This document shows, in pieces, positions 55,074 through 63,707 of a stretch of 64,000 nt of DNA. The stretch comes from Candidatus Mycobacterium methanotrophicum (GTDB taxonomy: Bacteria; Actinomycetota; Actinomycetes; Mycobacteriales; Mycobacteriaceae): positions 3,844,001 to 3,908,000 of the forward strand of contig NZ_CP097320.1 in the NCBI RefSeq assembly GCF_023515995.1, read 5' to 3'. The notes beneath the pieces were generated by a model. The model was not told the DNA's origin, made no database searches, and saw only the letters and a list, made by a program, of their open reading frames with translations. The position numbers and the translations under genes are program-made. Numbering within the stretch: position 1 is the first letter of the stretch; each line of letters opens with the position of its first letter.

Positions 55074-55337
55074 TCACCGGTAAACGTCACGCCGGTGGGC
55101 GATGTGGATGATTCGAACCACGACCCGCTCGTCGAGGATTTGGTAGATTACCCGGAATTCGCCCCGCCGCGCCGAGTACCGTCCCTCCAATTGATCGCGA
55201 AGTGGTTTACCCACTCGGTAGGGATCCTCAGCAAGCGGGCCGCGAATGAACTCCCAACATGCGACCGCCACGGCCTCTGGCAGGAGTTCAGTGAGCGCTC
55301 TCTTGGCCGACTTGGTCAACTCGATTCGATAGGTCAA
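55074..55337 (-). CDS. RelE-family mRNA interferase toxin
   Basis: 87 aa. RelE/ParE-fold: TYRIELTKSAKRALTELLPE, PYRVGKPLRDQLEGRYSARR with GEFRVIYQILDERVVVRIIH and IAHRRDVYR, the basic and Tyr residues of mycobacterial RelE. Cleaves mRNA at the ribosome. ATG overlaps the antitoxin stop (ATGA), antitoxin first. The IS110 right end lies 10 bp beyond its stop. Confidence 0.9.
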   Translation of the reverse strand: MTYRIELTKSAKRALTELLPEAVAVACWEFIRGPLAEDPYRVGKPLRDQLEGRYSARRGEFRVIYQILDERVVVRIIHIAHRRDVYR

Positions 55338-55618
55338 GACGGGAGCCGCCCGGCGGCGCGCATCTCCTCTGTCACTTCTTCCAGTGTGTAGATCTGACCG
55401 CTCTCGGCCTCGGTGTCCGCTGTTCGTACCTCGCGCATCAACTCCTGGTCACTGAGGATCGAGATGGTTTCCATGATCGAGTCGTAGTCGTCGGCGCTGA
55501 GAATCACCGCAGCCCGGCGACCCTGCCGGGTGACTTCGATTCGCTCATGAGTCCGGACCGCTTCCTCAATCAGCTTCGAGAGGTTAGCCCGCACCTCGGC
55601 CAGCGGGAGTGACGTCAT
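55334..55618 (-). CDS. RelB/Phd-YefM-type antitoxin
   Basis: 94 aa from ATG 55618: TSLPLAEVRANLSKLIEEAV and RIEVTRQGRRAAVILSADDY, the Phd/YefM N-terminal DNA-binding fold, followed by a helical toxin-binding tail (ETISILSDQELMREVRTADT). It should neutralise the RelE at 55074 and repress its own promoter. The longer frame upstream is not needed. Confidence 0.9.
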   Translation of the reverse strand: MTSLPLAEVRANLSKLIEEAVRTHERIEVTRQGRRAAVILSADDYDSIMETISILSDQELMREVRTADTEAESGQIYTLEEVTEEMRAAGRLPS

Positions 55619-55734
55619 GTACAGAATTCTAGCGCGATCGGCAGTCTCGGCCCGTAGCAGCACAAGGCCTGTGGTGTACCCGAATTATCTCCAGTCGTGC
55701 GCCGCACAGAGCTTCCTGGCGTTAATCTTTGCCG

Positions 55735-56281
55735 ATGATCGCGGGCGACAAGGCGCCTGACTTCACTTTGTACGACCACACCGGTCGGCCTCGGACACTG
55801 TCCGCGCTCCTTTCCGACGGGCCGGTTGTGCTGTTCTTCTTCCCATTAGCGTCCTCCCCGATGTGTGTACAGCCCAGGCTTGTCATTTTCGGGATCTGAG
55901 CAACGAATTCGCCAGGGTGGTCGCCCATCGGGTGGGTATCAGCACCGACACCGTCGACAAGCAGGCCCACTTCGCCCAACAGCGCTCGTTCGTTTATCCG
56001 CTGCTCTCCGACGCGGACGGCGTGGTGTCCGAGCTGTTCGGGGTGCGCCGAGGCAGGCTCGCCAAGCTGCGTGGATCCGTCCGTGGCGCGTGAGGCCTCC
56101 CGGCGTGGCCGGCACACTCGGCGCCGTGGCCTGCTGGCCCGGCTGCTACCGGTCAGACGGACCACATTCGTCATCGGCGCCGACCGCACCATACTCAAAG
56201 GTCGTCTCCAGCGAGCTGCGCGCTTCGGTGCACGCCGACCAGACCTTGTGGTTCCTGCAGAATCACAACGTGCCGCATAGT
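55735..56281 (+). pseudogene. Peroxiredoxin (BcpB/AhpE-like) with at least two frameshifts
   Basis: ATG 55735 reads MIAGDKAPDFTLYDHTGRPR and VVLFFFPLASSPMC (peroxidatic Cys). A GT repeat (TGTGTGTAC) has two extra bases, after which the right frame is TAQACHFRDLSNEFARVVAH and VGISTDTVDKQAHFAQQRSF. A further shift separates RTTFVIGADRTILK from VVSSELRASVHADQT. Rv1608c-like. Non-functional. Confidence 0.75.
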
Positions 56282-56288
56282 TCGCCAC

Positions 56289-56700
56289 ATGTCCGGCAGA
56301 AGCACCCCGACGCGCATCAGCAGTCGGAGGGAGGGCAAGGGCGAACCGATCGGCGACTGGTTCACAGCACCAGAAACCGCGCACGAGCCGAGCCTGGTCC
56401 GGCCACACACGCTGACGGCAGGCCGTACCGACTCCGGGGTCGAACTGCCACTCGATGCTCCGGTCGAAGCGCTCAACGCAGAAGCGAAGCCGCCGCGCTG
56501 GCCTAGAAATGATGTGCGCGCGGCCAGATCCTGACGTGTTGCGTGCACAATCCCTCGGTCGCAGAGATCGCCGCTCGTCTGTCCTTGCCGCTCGGTGCGA
56601 CGCGGTTCCTGGTCGACGACCTGGTGACAAAGGGTTATTTGCGGGTGCGCGCCCCGCTCGGTGACTCGATGACAATCGTTCTCGACGAGCCGAGCTGGCG
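56289..56700 (+). pseudogene. DUF742 protein remnant
   Basis: Frame 1: GEPIGDWFTAPETAHEPSLV and RPHTLTAGRTDSGVELPLDA with PPRWPRNDVRA; then, after a two-base shift near 56525, ILTCCVHNPSVAEIAARLSL and PLGATRFLVDDLVTKGYLRV (winged-helix of DUF742). It stops matching at about 56695. DUF742 normally follows a roadblock protein and precedes a small GTPase (conservon type); neither is here. Confidence 0.65.
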
Positions 56701-57387
56701 ATGGCGACACGTAATGGCAAGCGGTACTCAGAGAATCACATGGGTTTCGGTGAGGGCCGCGTCGCCTACATGGTCAATACGATGGAATCGGCCCCCGCGC
56801 AGAGCCTTTTCGTCCCGGAAGAACCTGAGACATCGCTTCACGGGCACGCGCAGAAGCGGCTGGCGAGCACCTATCAGATCGACTCCTATTTGCACGCTGA
56901 TGAGAGCAAGAACAAGGCCGTTATCTGCGTCGAGGACACTTTCGCCAGCCACCTGGCAATCGAGATAATGCGGCGCTGTGATCACCACTTGCTGTCTGGA
57001 TCCCAGGTTCTGCGGATCGGGTCCGCACAGGACGTTCCGTCAGCAGTGAAGTTGCTTCGCAACGCGGGTCTTTGGGCCGTGGGACTTCGCGGTGGCGACA
57101 TGCCCTCAGCCTGCGAATTCATCCACAACCTTCCCGATGATGCAGCGCCCGAAAAAGTTGTCCTCGCCGATCCAGCCGTCGAAGCGCATTTTGCCACTGA
57201 GCCGTACTCCGTTTCGATCGCAGAGCTCCTCACAGGCGTCGCCGACCACCATAACTACCTGCGCGAAATTGCTGCTCGGCTGATGTTGGAAGAGAGCGTC
57301 GTCGCCACGGAAGCTTGCCGTGTTTACGCGGTCGCTCGTGACGAAAGCGAGCTGAGCGCCGTGGTCGATTTCTTAGGGAGCACTTAG
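56701..57387 (+). CDS. C-terminal part of an OLD-like AAA ATPase, Walker A missing
   Basis: 228 aa from ATG 56701. It begins with the ABC-type signature MGFGEGRVAYMVNTMES, then Walker B LFVPEEPETSLHGHAQKRLA, and later a TOPRIM-like start NKAVICVEDTFASHLAIEIM and a helical end. The N-terminal half with the P-loop is absent, replaced by the DUF742 stub. Codon use is normal and a start codon exists, but ATPase function is unlikely. OLD-family ATPases include phage-defence nucleases; whether the parent was one is inference. Confidence 0.5.
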   Translation: MATRNGKRYSENHMGFGEGRVAYMVNTMESAPAQSLFVPEEPETSLHGHAQKRLASTYQIDSYLHADESKNKAVICVEDTFASHLAIEIMRRCDHHLLSGSQVLRIGSAQDVPSAVKLLRNAGLWAVGLRGGDMPSACEFIHNLPDDAAPEKVVLADPAVEAHFATEPYSVSIAELLTGVADHHNYLREIAARLMLEESVVATEACRVYAVARDESELSAVVDFLGST

Positions 57388-57516
57388 AGGACCGCCGTTA
57401 GCGATCGTTGGCGTCACGGTCGGCTAACTCTAGCCTCAATTTTTCGAATCTACTGACGTTTCCGTGGGTTCGTTACCTGGGCATTCAGGTCTTTGTCTGG
57501 GCCGCGACGGCACCGC

Positions 57517-57540
57517 GGGCAGGTCACCGACCTGCCCTTT
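57517..57540 (+). terminator. Hairpin after the ATPase fragment
   Basis: A perfect 9-bp stem GGGCAGGTC / GACCTGCCC with an ACC loop (57517-57537) followed by TTT. It fits an intrinsic terminator with a short U-tract, as often in mycobacteria, 130 bp after the stop at 57387. The rest of 57388-57663 holds no convincing gene. Confidence 0.45.
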
Positions 57541-57663
57541 AAGCCCGCCGAAGGGCGCATAGAGGCTCGCGGGTCAAGGGTGGCCGGAAGGCCATCCCCT
57601 TGCGGGCGCAGTGGGAACCCGCCCGCTTGCGCGACACGCGGCGACAAGTCAGAATATTGACCT

Positions 57664-57915
57664 ATGGTCGAAGTTATGCCCTTCTCCGAAGCGAAAGCCC
57701 ACCTGTCCGAACTGGCCGAACGCGTCGAACTTGAGCATGCGCGCGTCCTCGTCACGCGCAACGGACGGCCATCATTCGTACTGGTGAGCCCCGACGACCT
57801 CGACGCACTCGAAGAGACGCTCGACATCCTGCGGGATCGCGAGCTTGTCGCCTCGCTGAAGCGGTCGCAAGAAGAGGCCGCTCAGGGTAGATCGCGGCCC
57901 TTGCCGTCTGCGTGA
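57664..57915 (+). CDS. RelB/Phd-type antitoxin, second module
   Basis: 83 aa from ATG 57664: MPFSEAKAHLSELAERVELE and RVLVTRNGRPSFVLVSPDDL with ALEETLDILRDRELVASLKR. The same domain order as the antitoxin at 55334 but clearly diverged. Its stop overlaps the toxin start (GTGA). Opposite strand to the first module. Confidence 0.9.
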   Translation: MVEVMPFSEAKAHLSELAERVELEHARVLVTRNGRPSFVLVSPDDLDALEETLDILRDRELVASLKRSQEEAAQGRSRPLPSA

Positions 57916-58196
57916 GTTCTGCGCCTACGGACCCATACGAGCTCCGCATCACTCCTGAGGGACTCCGTCACCTGAACCGCCTCCCGGCGAAGATCCGCGA
58001 CGCAGCTCTGGCTGCGCTACATGGCCCCATCCGTGAAAACCCGCACCGGCTCGGCAGAGCGCTGGTCGGCGAACTCGCCGGCCTTTTCTCGGCGCGACGA
58101 GGCGACTACCGGATCATCTACAGCATCGACGACACGGCCAAGATCGTCATCGTGCACAGGATTGCGCATCGAGCGTCGGTGTACCGCCGACGATGA
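57912..58196 (+). CDS. RelE-family toxin, second module
   Basis: 94 aa from GTG 57912: YELRITPEGLRHLNRLPAKI, GPIRENPHRLGRALVGELAG, LFSARRGDYRIIYSIDDTAK and VHRIAHRASVYRRR. The basic RxGxYRxIY and HRxxVYR motifs of mycobacterial RelE are present. An mRNA interferase with its antitoxin upstream. Module complete. The ISL3-like element begins 160 bp downstream; that gap has no gene. Confidence 0.9.
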   Translation: MSSAPTDPYELRITPEGLRHLNRLPAKIRDAALAALHGPIRENPHRLGRALVGELAGLFSARRGDYRIIYSIDDTAKIVIVHRIAHRASVYRRR

Positions 58197-58354
58197 CTCA
58201 GATCCGCGCGCGGACTGCAGCGATAGCGGGTCCCTTTGCGAGCTAGCTGATCGACACCTTGCCTCGCTGTCTCGGCCTGGCTGCCTGATAGGGGCCGAGC
58301 AGGTAGCAAACCACGGAAAGGATTCGAGACACGCGCTATGGGACAGGAAATGAG

Positions 58355-59389
58355 GGCTCTTCAATTTTAAACGGGCGGTTGTGATTTCGCTCACATAGAG
58401 CGTGTCGCTGCATAAGGAGGCCCTTGGCCTTCCGAAGTCTGAAGTTGCGAATTACTCAGGCGAAGGAAGGAAGCCAAGGGCCGTGATCGACGGTACGACA
58501 TTGTTGTTTGGGCTGCCAGGTGTACAGGTTGAGCGTGTCGAGCGCTGGGCAGATGGGACGCGGGTGGTGCACGTGGTGACCGCGAGCGAGACCGCGGCGG
58601 CGTGCCCGTCGTGCGGGGTGGTGTCCACCTCGGTGAAGGAGCGGGTGAGCGCCTCGCCGCGTGACATCCCCTACGGCGAAGACCGAATCATGCTGCGCTG
58701 GAACAAGACCCGGTGGCGCTGCCGAGTTCGTGGCGATCGACCCGGCGGCGGTCTACGCGGCGGCGATCCGCACGCCGGGGTTGTTGCCCAATGCGACGCT
58801 GGTGGTCGACCATTTCCATTTGGTCAAGCTCGGCAACGACGCGCTGACCAAGGTGCGCCGCCGCGTCACCTGGGACCTACGCGATCGTCGCGGCCGCACA
58901 CTCGACCCCGAATGGGCCAACCGGCGCCGCCTGCTGCGTGCCCGGGAACGCCTGTCGGACAAGAGCTTCGCCAAAATGTGGAACGCGATCCTCGCCGAGG
59001 ACAACACCGGCCAGATCCTCTCAGCGTGGATCGCCAAAGAAGAACTACGCACCCTGCTATCGACCGTGCGCGTCGGCGGCGATCCGCACCTGACCCGGCA
59101 CCGGCTGCACCGCTTCCTGTGTTGGTGCATCGACTCCCAAATCCCCGAACTGCTCACCCTGGCCACCACCGTCGACACCTGGTGGTCCGAAATCAACGCC
59201 TTCATCACCACCGGCATCACCAACGCGGCCACCGAGGGCTACAACCGGCTGGTCAAACAGGTCAAACGGGCCGCCTGCGGATTCCGCAACACAGAAAACT
59301 CGGCCCGCCGGATACGCTTCCACTGCACCCGCAGACAGCGGGCCGCAACCCAGACTTCATGCTGATTGCCCGGTCAAAATCGAAGAGCC
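58355..59389 (+). mobile_element. ISL3-family element, internally deleted
   Basis: Imperfect terminal inverted repeats: GGCTCTTCAATTTTAAACGGG-type start at 58355-58375 and its counterpart at 59369-59389, 18 of 21 positions equal. About 1.03 kb, shorter than the usual 1.3-1.5 kb because the transposase has lost a block. No 8-bp target duplication is seen, so a flank has changed since insertion. Confidence 0.75.
58483..59365 (+). pseudogene. ISL3 transposase with central deletion and frameshift
   Basis: GTG 58483 starts VIDGTTLLFGLPGVQVERVE, with the zinc-finger part AAACPSCGVVSTSVKERV and RWNKTRWRCR, where the sequence jumps to AEFVAIDPAAVYAAAIRTPG in another frame. The rest is complete: ATLVVDHFHLVKLGNDALTK (Asp), IPELLTLATTVDTWWSEINA and the Glu region NAATEGYNRLVKQVKRAACG. 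The first catalytic Asp region and HTH are lost. Confidence 0.8.
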
Positions 59390-59443
59390 CGATTATTGGT
59401 GAGTGCGTTGGCAGCCTACCTAGCTCATGGCTGGTCGGCGGGT

Positions 59444-59682
59444 TCAGTGTCCGGCGTCGAATTCGATGGGCAGGGTTGTTGGTCCGGTGATCCCCATCAG
59501 TGGCTTCCATGGGGCCGGGCCGCTGCGGCGCGGGTTGGGCATCCGGCGTGTGATGACGGTCAGGGCTTCAGCGAGTTCGGCTCTGGCCAGGTGTGCTCCC
59601 AGGCAGTAGTGAATGCCGCCACCGAACGTGAGCATGGTCGCCGGCCGCTCGCGGGTGATGTCGAGACGATCGGGATCGTCAA
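59444..59682 (-). pseudogene. Cytochrome P450 C-terminal fragment
   Basis: DDPDRLDITRERPATMLTFG, then GGIHYCLGAHLARAELAEAL: the heme-ligand Cys in FGGGIHYCLGAHLAR is intact, followed by the usual end through GITGPTTLPIEFDAGH. Everything before the PERF/heme region is absent. It is fused in frame to the integrase fragment upstream. Confidence 0.8.
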
Positions 59683-60132
59683 CGGCGCGCACTTTTCGAA
59701 GGGTCGCGGATGCCTCCTGCACGCGTTGTCGCTCTACCGGGTCGAGTTCATCCAGGCTGCTACGTAAGTGCGATAACACCTTCTCGTAGGCGCTTACCTG
59801 AGCGCCGATGTTGTCGACCACGAAGTCCGCCACTCCGAGTGCTTGGGCGGTTCCACGGTCCGCCTTCAGGGAGTTGAGGTGCTCCTCGATTGCAGGGAGG
59901 TAGGACGGGTCGGGCCGGTAAAAGCCACAGCCTGCACACTGGAATCGGATAGGACAGCTGTGCCCACCGGCCTGAACGTTCGTCGGTTCTATGCAGTTCC
60001 CGAACGGTACAGCGACTGAACGCACTTGGTACCGCGTCTTGTCCGTCATTGGCGCTGGCACACCAAGGCGATCGATCGAGTGCTTGCCTACTACCTCAAT
60101 CGCGGATCGCTTTCGTTCCGACGTAACCGTGT
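59683..60132 (-). pseudogene. C-terminal fragment of a large tyrosine recombinase/integrase
   Basis: TRYQVRSVAVPFGNCIEPTN, GGHSCPIRFQCAGCGFYRPD and PSYLPAIEEHLNSLKADRGT are the Cys-rich zinc-like region and helical tail found at the end of large Tn554-type integrases of actinobacteria. The catalytic Tyr domain is missing: upstream the gene is interrupted at 60133 by the IS5-like left end. Downstream it is fused to a P450. Confidence 0.55.
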
Positions 60133-60134
60133 AC

Positions 60135-60450
60135 TGAGGTTTTCTCACTTGGGGTGCGTGAGGTTGCTGTGACTGGAGTTTCCGGCGCGTCGTGAGAGCA
60201 GGACGTGGGGTCCCTGCTTCAGGATCGGTTTCGACGAAGAAAGCCGTTCTGCCGCAAGAGGACCCCACGTGTTCACCTACTCTGCCATCTGCGACGTTCC
60301 TGAGGAAACCCTGCGGTATGTGACCGCGTTGCTGCACGCGCACCGGCGCGAGATCGGCACCCGCGTCGGGCGGCGCGCGGGAACGGTCCGCGCGCAAGCC
60401 AAGCTGGTGTTGCGCTGGTTCCGCGACGATGCCCCGATCCGGCTGTGGCC
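60135..60450 (+). pseudogene. Left half of an IS5-family element
   Basis: TGAGGTTTTCTCA at 60135-60147 is the same terminal repeat as at 1268. The transposase starts at ATG 60269: MFTYSAICDVPEETLRYVTA, ALLHAHRREIGTRVGRRAGT and VRAQAKLVLRWFRDDAPIRL, then it is cut by the IS21-like left end. Its natural continuation is the type of sequence at 1896-1278. The rest of this copy should lie beyond the window, after the IS21-like right end. Confidence 0.75.
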
Positions 60451-60451
60451 G

Positions 60452-60541
60452 TGACAGTCTGAATTGGCCCCAGGAGGGCGGCTTGAAATGGCCCCACCTG
60501 TGTGGCGACAGGGTGTCGTTGTGACGGTCTGATTTGGCCCC
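60452..60541 (+). repeat. Repeated terminal sites of the IS21-like left end
   Basis: TGACAGTCTGAATTGGCCCC at 60452 and TGACGGTCTGATTTGGCCCC at 60522 agree in 18 of 20 bases; a partial site CTTGAAATGGCCCCACCTG is at 60482. IS21 transposase binds such repeats at the ends. Confidence 0.75.
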
Positions 60542-60605
60542 ACCTCACCTGTGATCAGTGGTCCGATAACCCGGATCGCTGTCAGACATCCCAGGAGCTT
60601 AAATG

Positions 60606-61841
60606 TCAAGCGGCGGTTTGTTGATCTTGATTGTGGGACGGCCAGGCGGTGGCTTCGTCGTAGAGCGTGCGGGTCTTGAGGCAGCCGTGCAGGATTCCGA
60701 CGAGCCGGTTGGCGAGCTGGCGCAGCGCGGGGTTGTGGCCGAGGCCGCGGGCGCGTTGCTTGTCGTAGTAGGCGCGTGCGCCGGGCGAGGCGCGCAGCGC
60801 GGAGAACGCCTGCGTCATCAGCGCGTCGATGAGCCTGTCCTGATGCACGAACCGCGCGAGCACGACCTTCTTCTTGCCGGAGGCGCGGGTGATCGGGCTG
60901 GTTCCGGCGTAGTTCTTGCGGGCCTTCGCGTCGGCGTACCGTGCTGGGTCGTCGCCGAATTCGGCGAGCACCCGGGCGCCGAGGATCGGTCCCAGGCCGG
61001 GCTGCGACAGGATGATCTCAGCGTCCGGGTGCCGGTGAAAATGCTCCTCCACCTGCTCTTGCAGGATCGCGATCTGCTCGTTGAGGGTGGTGAGCACGGC
61101 CACGATCGAGCGGGTGGCAGCCGCGTACGCGGTGGTGATCACCGGGTCGCGGCCGAGCTGCTCGCCGCGCAGCGCGTCCTGGATCCGGCTGGTCTTGGTG
61201 TCGATGTCGCGGCGACCGGCGCGTTTGAGCGCGGCCCGGATCTGGCTGCGGTTCAGCTTCGCCGCCGACGCGGGGTCGGGGGCTCTGCCGAGCAGTTCCA
61301 GCGCATCGGCCGCGTCGAGATCGTCGAAGGCTTCCAGCGCGGCGGGGAAGTACTCGCGCAGCGCGTGCCGCAGCCGCTGGGTGTGGCGGGTGCGGTCCCA
61401 GATCATCGTCTTGTGCGAGCGGGCAACAACTTTCACCGCCTCGGCTGCCGCGCTGTCGCCGGCCACCGGGCGCAGCTGGTGCGAGTCGGTGCGGACCATG
61501 TCGGCCAGCGTGTGTGCGTCCGCCGGGTCGCTCTTGGCGCCGGAGACGCTGTGCCGCTCCCGGTACCGGGCCACCGACAGCGGGTTCACCGCGTACACGG
61601 TGTATCCGGCCGCGATCAGCGCGGCCACCCACGGGCCCCGGTCGGTCTCGATTCCGATCGCCACCTCGGCCATGTCGGCGTCGGCGCCCAGCTCGGCGCC
61701 GATCATCGCGTGCAACCGCGCGATCCCGGCCGCGCCCTCGGGCAGCCGCGCCCTGGCCAGCCTGCGTCCCGCCGAGTCCATCAGTTCGACGTCGTGATGA
61801 TCTTCCGCCCAATCGTCGCCCACGTACAGCAATTTCGCCAC
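60606..61841 (-). CDS. IS110-family DEDD/serine transposase, copy 2
   Basis: 411 aa from GTG 61841, same protein as at 53803 apart from Arg in place of His in IRAALKRAGRRDIDTK. All DEDD residues and the Ser motif TSPITRASGK are kept, so both copies should be active. The near identity points to recent transposition or gene conversion. Confidence 0.95.
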   Translation of the reverse strand: MAKLLYVGDDWAEDHHDVELMDSAGRRLARARLPEGAAGIARLHAMIGAELGADADMAEVAIGIETDRGPWVAALIAAGYTVYAVNPLSVARYRERHSVSGAKSDPADAHTLADMVRTDSHQLRPVAGDSAAAEAVKVVARSHKTMIWDRTRHTQRLRHALREYFPAALEAFDDLDAADALELLGRAPDPASAAKLNRSQIRAALKRAGRRDIDTKTSRIQDALRGEQLGRDPVITTAYAAATRSIVAVLTTLNEQIAILQEQVEEHFHRHPDAEIILSQPGLGPILGARVLAEFGDDPARYADAKARKNYAGTSPITRASGKKKVVLARFVHQDRLIDALMTQAFSALRASPGARAYYDKQRARGLGHNPALRQLANRLVGILHGCLKTRTLYDEATAWPSHNQDQQTAA

Positions 61842-61883
61842 TCCTCGCTCCTGTCTGCAGTTGTCCGGGTTACAGCCGGCAGC

Positions 61884-62074
61884 GTGCGGGAGAACTCTCG
61901 GCGACCTAATGAAGCAGTGCTCACGCCACGCGGGCGGGCACGACATCCCATCAGCGATCCCTTCTCCCGGGCGAACCGGTGGGGGCGACGATCTGACATC
62001 AGGACTCGAAATCCAGGAGGCATCAGTACTCACCCACCGGCCGCTACCGATAGCAAGTCTGCCCGAAGGCCGCA
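61884..62074 (-). ncRNA. Predicted bridge RNA of IS110 copy 2
   Basis: Reverse-complement counterpart of 53570-53760. Both closing stems and all four guide segments are unchanged. One base differs just before the left target guide (GTGAGTACTG here, GTGAGCACTG in copy 1). The left guide fits this copy's left target less well (5 of 7 bases, CTCCT shared), while the right guide TGTCAG again matches CTGACA. Confidence 0.6.
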
Positions 62075-62111
62075 CCCGCTAATACTCATTAGGAGAAGTG
62101 GAGGCTGGAGG

Positions 62112-63707
62112 ATGGGGTCAAGGGTGGAGCAGTTCGCGGATATTCGCCGCGATCGCCGGGTGGACGCGTTGTCGATTCGGGCGCTGGCGGGTAAGCATCA
62201 TGTGCATCGGCGCACGGTGCGCCAGGCGTTGGAGTCGGCGATCCCGCCGGTGCGTAAGACGCCGCAGCGGGTTGCGCCGCGGTTGGAGCCGTTCAAGGCG
62301 GCGATCGATGAGATGTTGCGTGCTGATGTGGATGCACCGAAAAAGCAGCGTCATACCGCCCGGCGGGTGTTGGCTCGGTTGGTGGATGAGCGTGGGGCAG
62401 TGGGCTTGTCGTATTCGACGGTGCGTGATCATGTTCGCAAGCGCCGCCCGCAGATCCTGGCCGAGGCGGGCAAACCGCTGGAGCCCGGGTATGTGCCCCA
62501 GACCCATCCGCCGGCCGCGGAGGCCGAGGTTGACTTTCATGACCTGTGGGTGATCCTGCGTGGGATCAAGACCAAGACCGCTCTGTTCACGATGCGGTTG
62601 AGCTATTCGGCCCGCGCGGCGCATCGAGCGTATTTGACTCAGGGGCAAGAGGCGTTTTTGGAAGGCCACGTCTATGGGTTTGACCGGCTGGGCGGGGTGC
62701 CGTGCGAGAAGGTGCGCTATGACAACCTGACCAGCGCGGTCAAGCAGGTGCTCTTTGGGCGCTCGCGGCAGGAGAACGAGCGTTGGATCGCTTTCAAATC
62801 GCACTATGGTTTTGAAGCCTGGTATTGCCAGCCCGGCCATGAGGGCAGCCACGAGAAAGGCGGCGTCGAGGACGAGGGGGGGCGGTTTCGCCGAAACCAC
62901 TGCGTCCCAATGCCTGTCGTCGACTCGATTGACGAGCTCAACGCGCTGCTGGAGGCCGCCGACGACGCCGATGACGCCCGCCGGGTGGGCAACCGGTCGA
63001 CCAGTGTGAGCCAGGACTGGGCGTTTGAGAAGACGCTGTTGCGCCCGTTGCCGGGCGAATCATTCGATACCGCATTGACTTTGACGCCGCGGGTAGACCG
63101 CTACGCGCAGGTGATGGTGCGCTGCAATCAATATAGCGTGCCGGCCCGCTTCATTGGGCATCGGCTTCAGGTGAAGTTGTCGGCGTCGCAAGTCACTGCC
63201 TATGATCGCAATTCGGTGGTCGCACGGCATCAACGGGCGGTCGGCAAGGGCGCCAAAGTGCTGGACTTGGACCACTATCTGGAGATCCTGGCGCGCAAGC
63301 CCGGCGCGCTGCCTGGGGCGACCGCGTTGGCCCAAGCACGGGCAGCCAAGGTGTTCACCGCCGAGCACGAGGCGTTTTGGGCCGCCGCCCGCAAAGCCCA
63401 CGGTGATGCCGGCGGCACGCGGGCCCTGGTGGAGGTGCTGTTATTGCATCGCCACCTGCAGCGCGCCGATGTGCTGGCCGGGATCGCCGCGGCGCTGTCG
63501 GTAGGGTCCAGCAGCGCTGATGTGGTGGCCCTAGAAGCCCGCAAGGCCGCCGACCGCCGCGGCGCGGTCAGCGGCGCATACGACGCCAATCAGGACGGGT
63601 GCGTGGCTAGCCTGGCCCAGCATCGCGTGACGGCCGTGCCCGCCGATACCCGTGCGGCGCCCTCGCTGGACAAATACGACACTCTGCTGGGGCGGCAAAC
63701 CTCATGA
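62112..63707 (+). CDS. istA: IS21-family transposase IstA
   Basis: 531 aa from ATG 62112, with GTGGAGG 8 nt upstream. N-terminal HTH (IRALAGKHHVHRRTVRQALE), DDE integrase core: Asp in PAAEAEVDFHDLWVILRG, Asp in KVRYDNLTSAVKQVLFG, Glu in GSHEKGGVEDEGGRFRRNHC. The C-terminal beta domain is RVDRYAQVMVRCNQYSVPAR. Complete. Its promoter side is separated from the IS21 end by IS110 copy 2, which may change expression. Confidence 0.93.
   Translation: MGSRVEQFADIRRDRRVDALSIRALAGKHHVHRRTVRQALESAIPPVRKTPQRVAPRLEPFKAAIDEMLRADVDAPKKQRHTARRVLARLVDERGAVGLSYSTVRDHVRKRRPQILAEAGKPLEPGYVPQTHPPAAEAEVDFHDLWVILRGIKTKTALFTMRLSYSARAAHRAYLTQGQEAFLEGHVYGFDRLGGVPCEKVRYDNLTSAVKQVLFGRSRQENERWIAFKSHYGFEAWYCQPGHEGSHEKGGVEDEGGRFRRNHCVPMPVVDSIDELNALLEAADDADDARRVGNRSTSVSQDWAFEKTLLRPLPGESFDTALTLTPRVDRYAQVMVRCNQYSVPARFIGHRLQVKLSASQVTAYDRNSVVARHQRAVGKGAKVLDLDHYLEILARKPGALPGATALAQARAAKVFTAEHEAFWAAARKAHGDAGGTRALVEVLLLHRHLQRADVLAGIAAALSVGSSSADVVALEARKAADRRGAVSGAYDANQDGCVASLAQHRVTAVPADTRAAPSLDKYDTLLGRQTS

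Larger units (their letters stand above)
60584..62092 (-). mobile_element. IS110-family insertion sequence, copy 2
   Basis: Inverted copy of 53552-55060; position p in copy 1 corresponds to 115644 minus p. Core CT (AG on plus) at 60584-60585 and 62091-62092. It is inserted in the leader of the IS21-like istA. The target reads, on the minus strand, CTTCTC then CT then GACAGCG, sharing C before and GACA after the core with copy 1. Confidence 0.9.

Noticed and set aside
57450..57640. TnpB zinc-ribbon-like string (CPRCRRGPDKDLNAQ) on the minus strand
   Set aside because: The order of surrounding sequence does not fit a TnpB C-terminus and no RuvC part is nearby; too short to support.
53551..62093. 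Composite transposon bounded by the two inverted IS110 copies
   Set aside because: IS110 elements move by bridge-RNA-guided recombination of single copies without terminal repeats, and copy 2 is inside an IS21-like element, so the flanking is coincidental.
60603..62111. N-terminal extension of istA through the IS110 copy
   Set aside because: It is antisense to the IS110 transposase; the IstA homology starts at ATG 62112.
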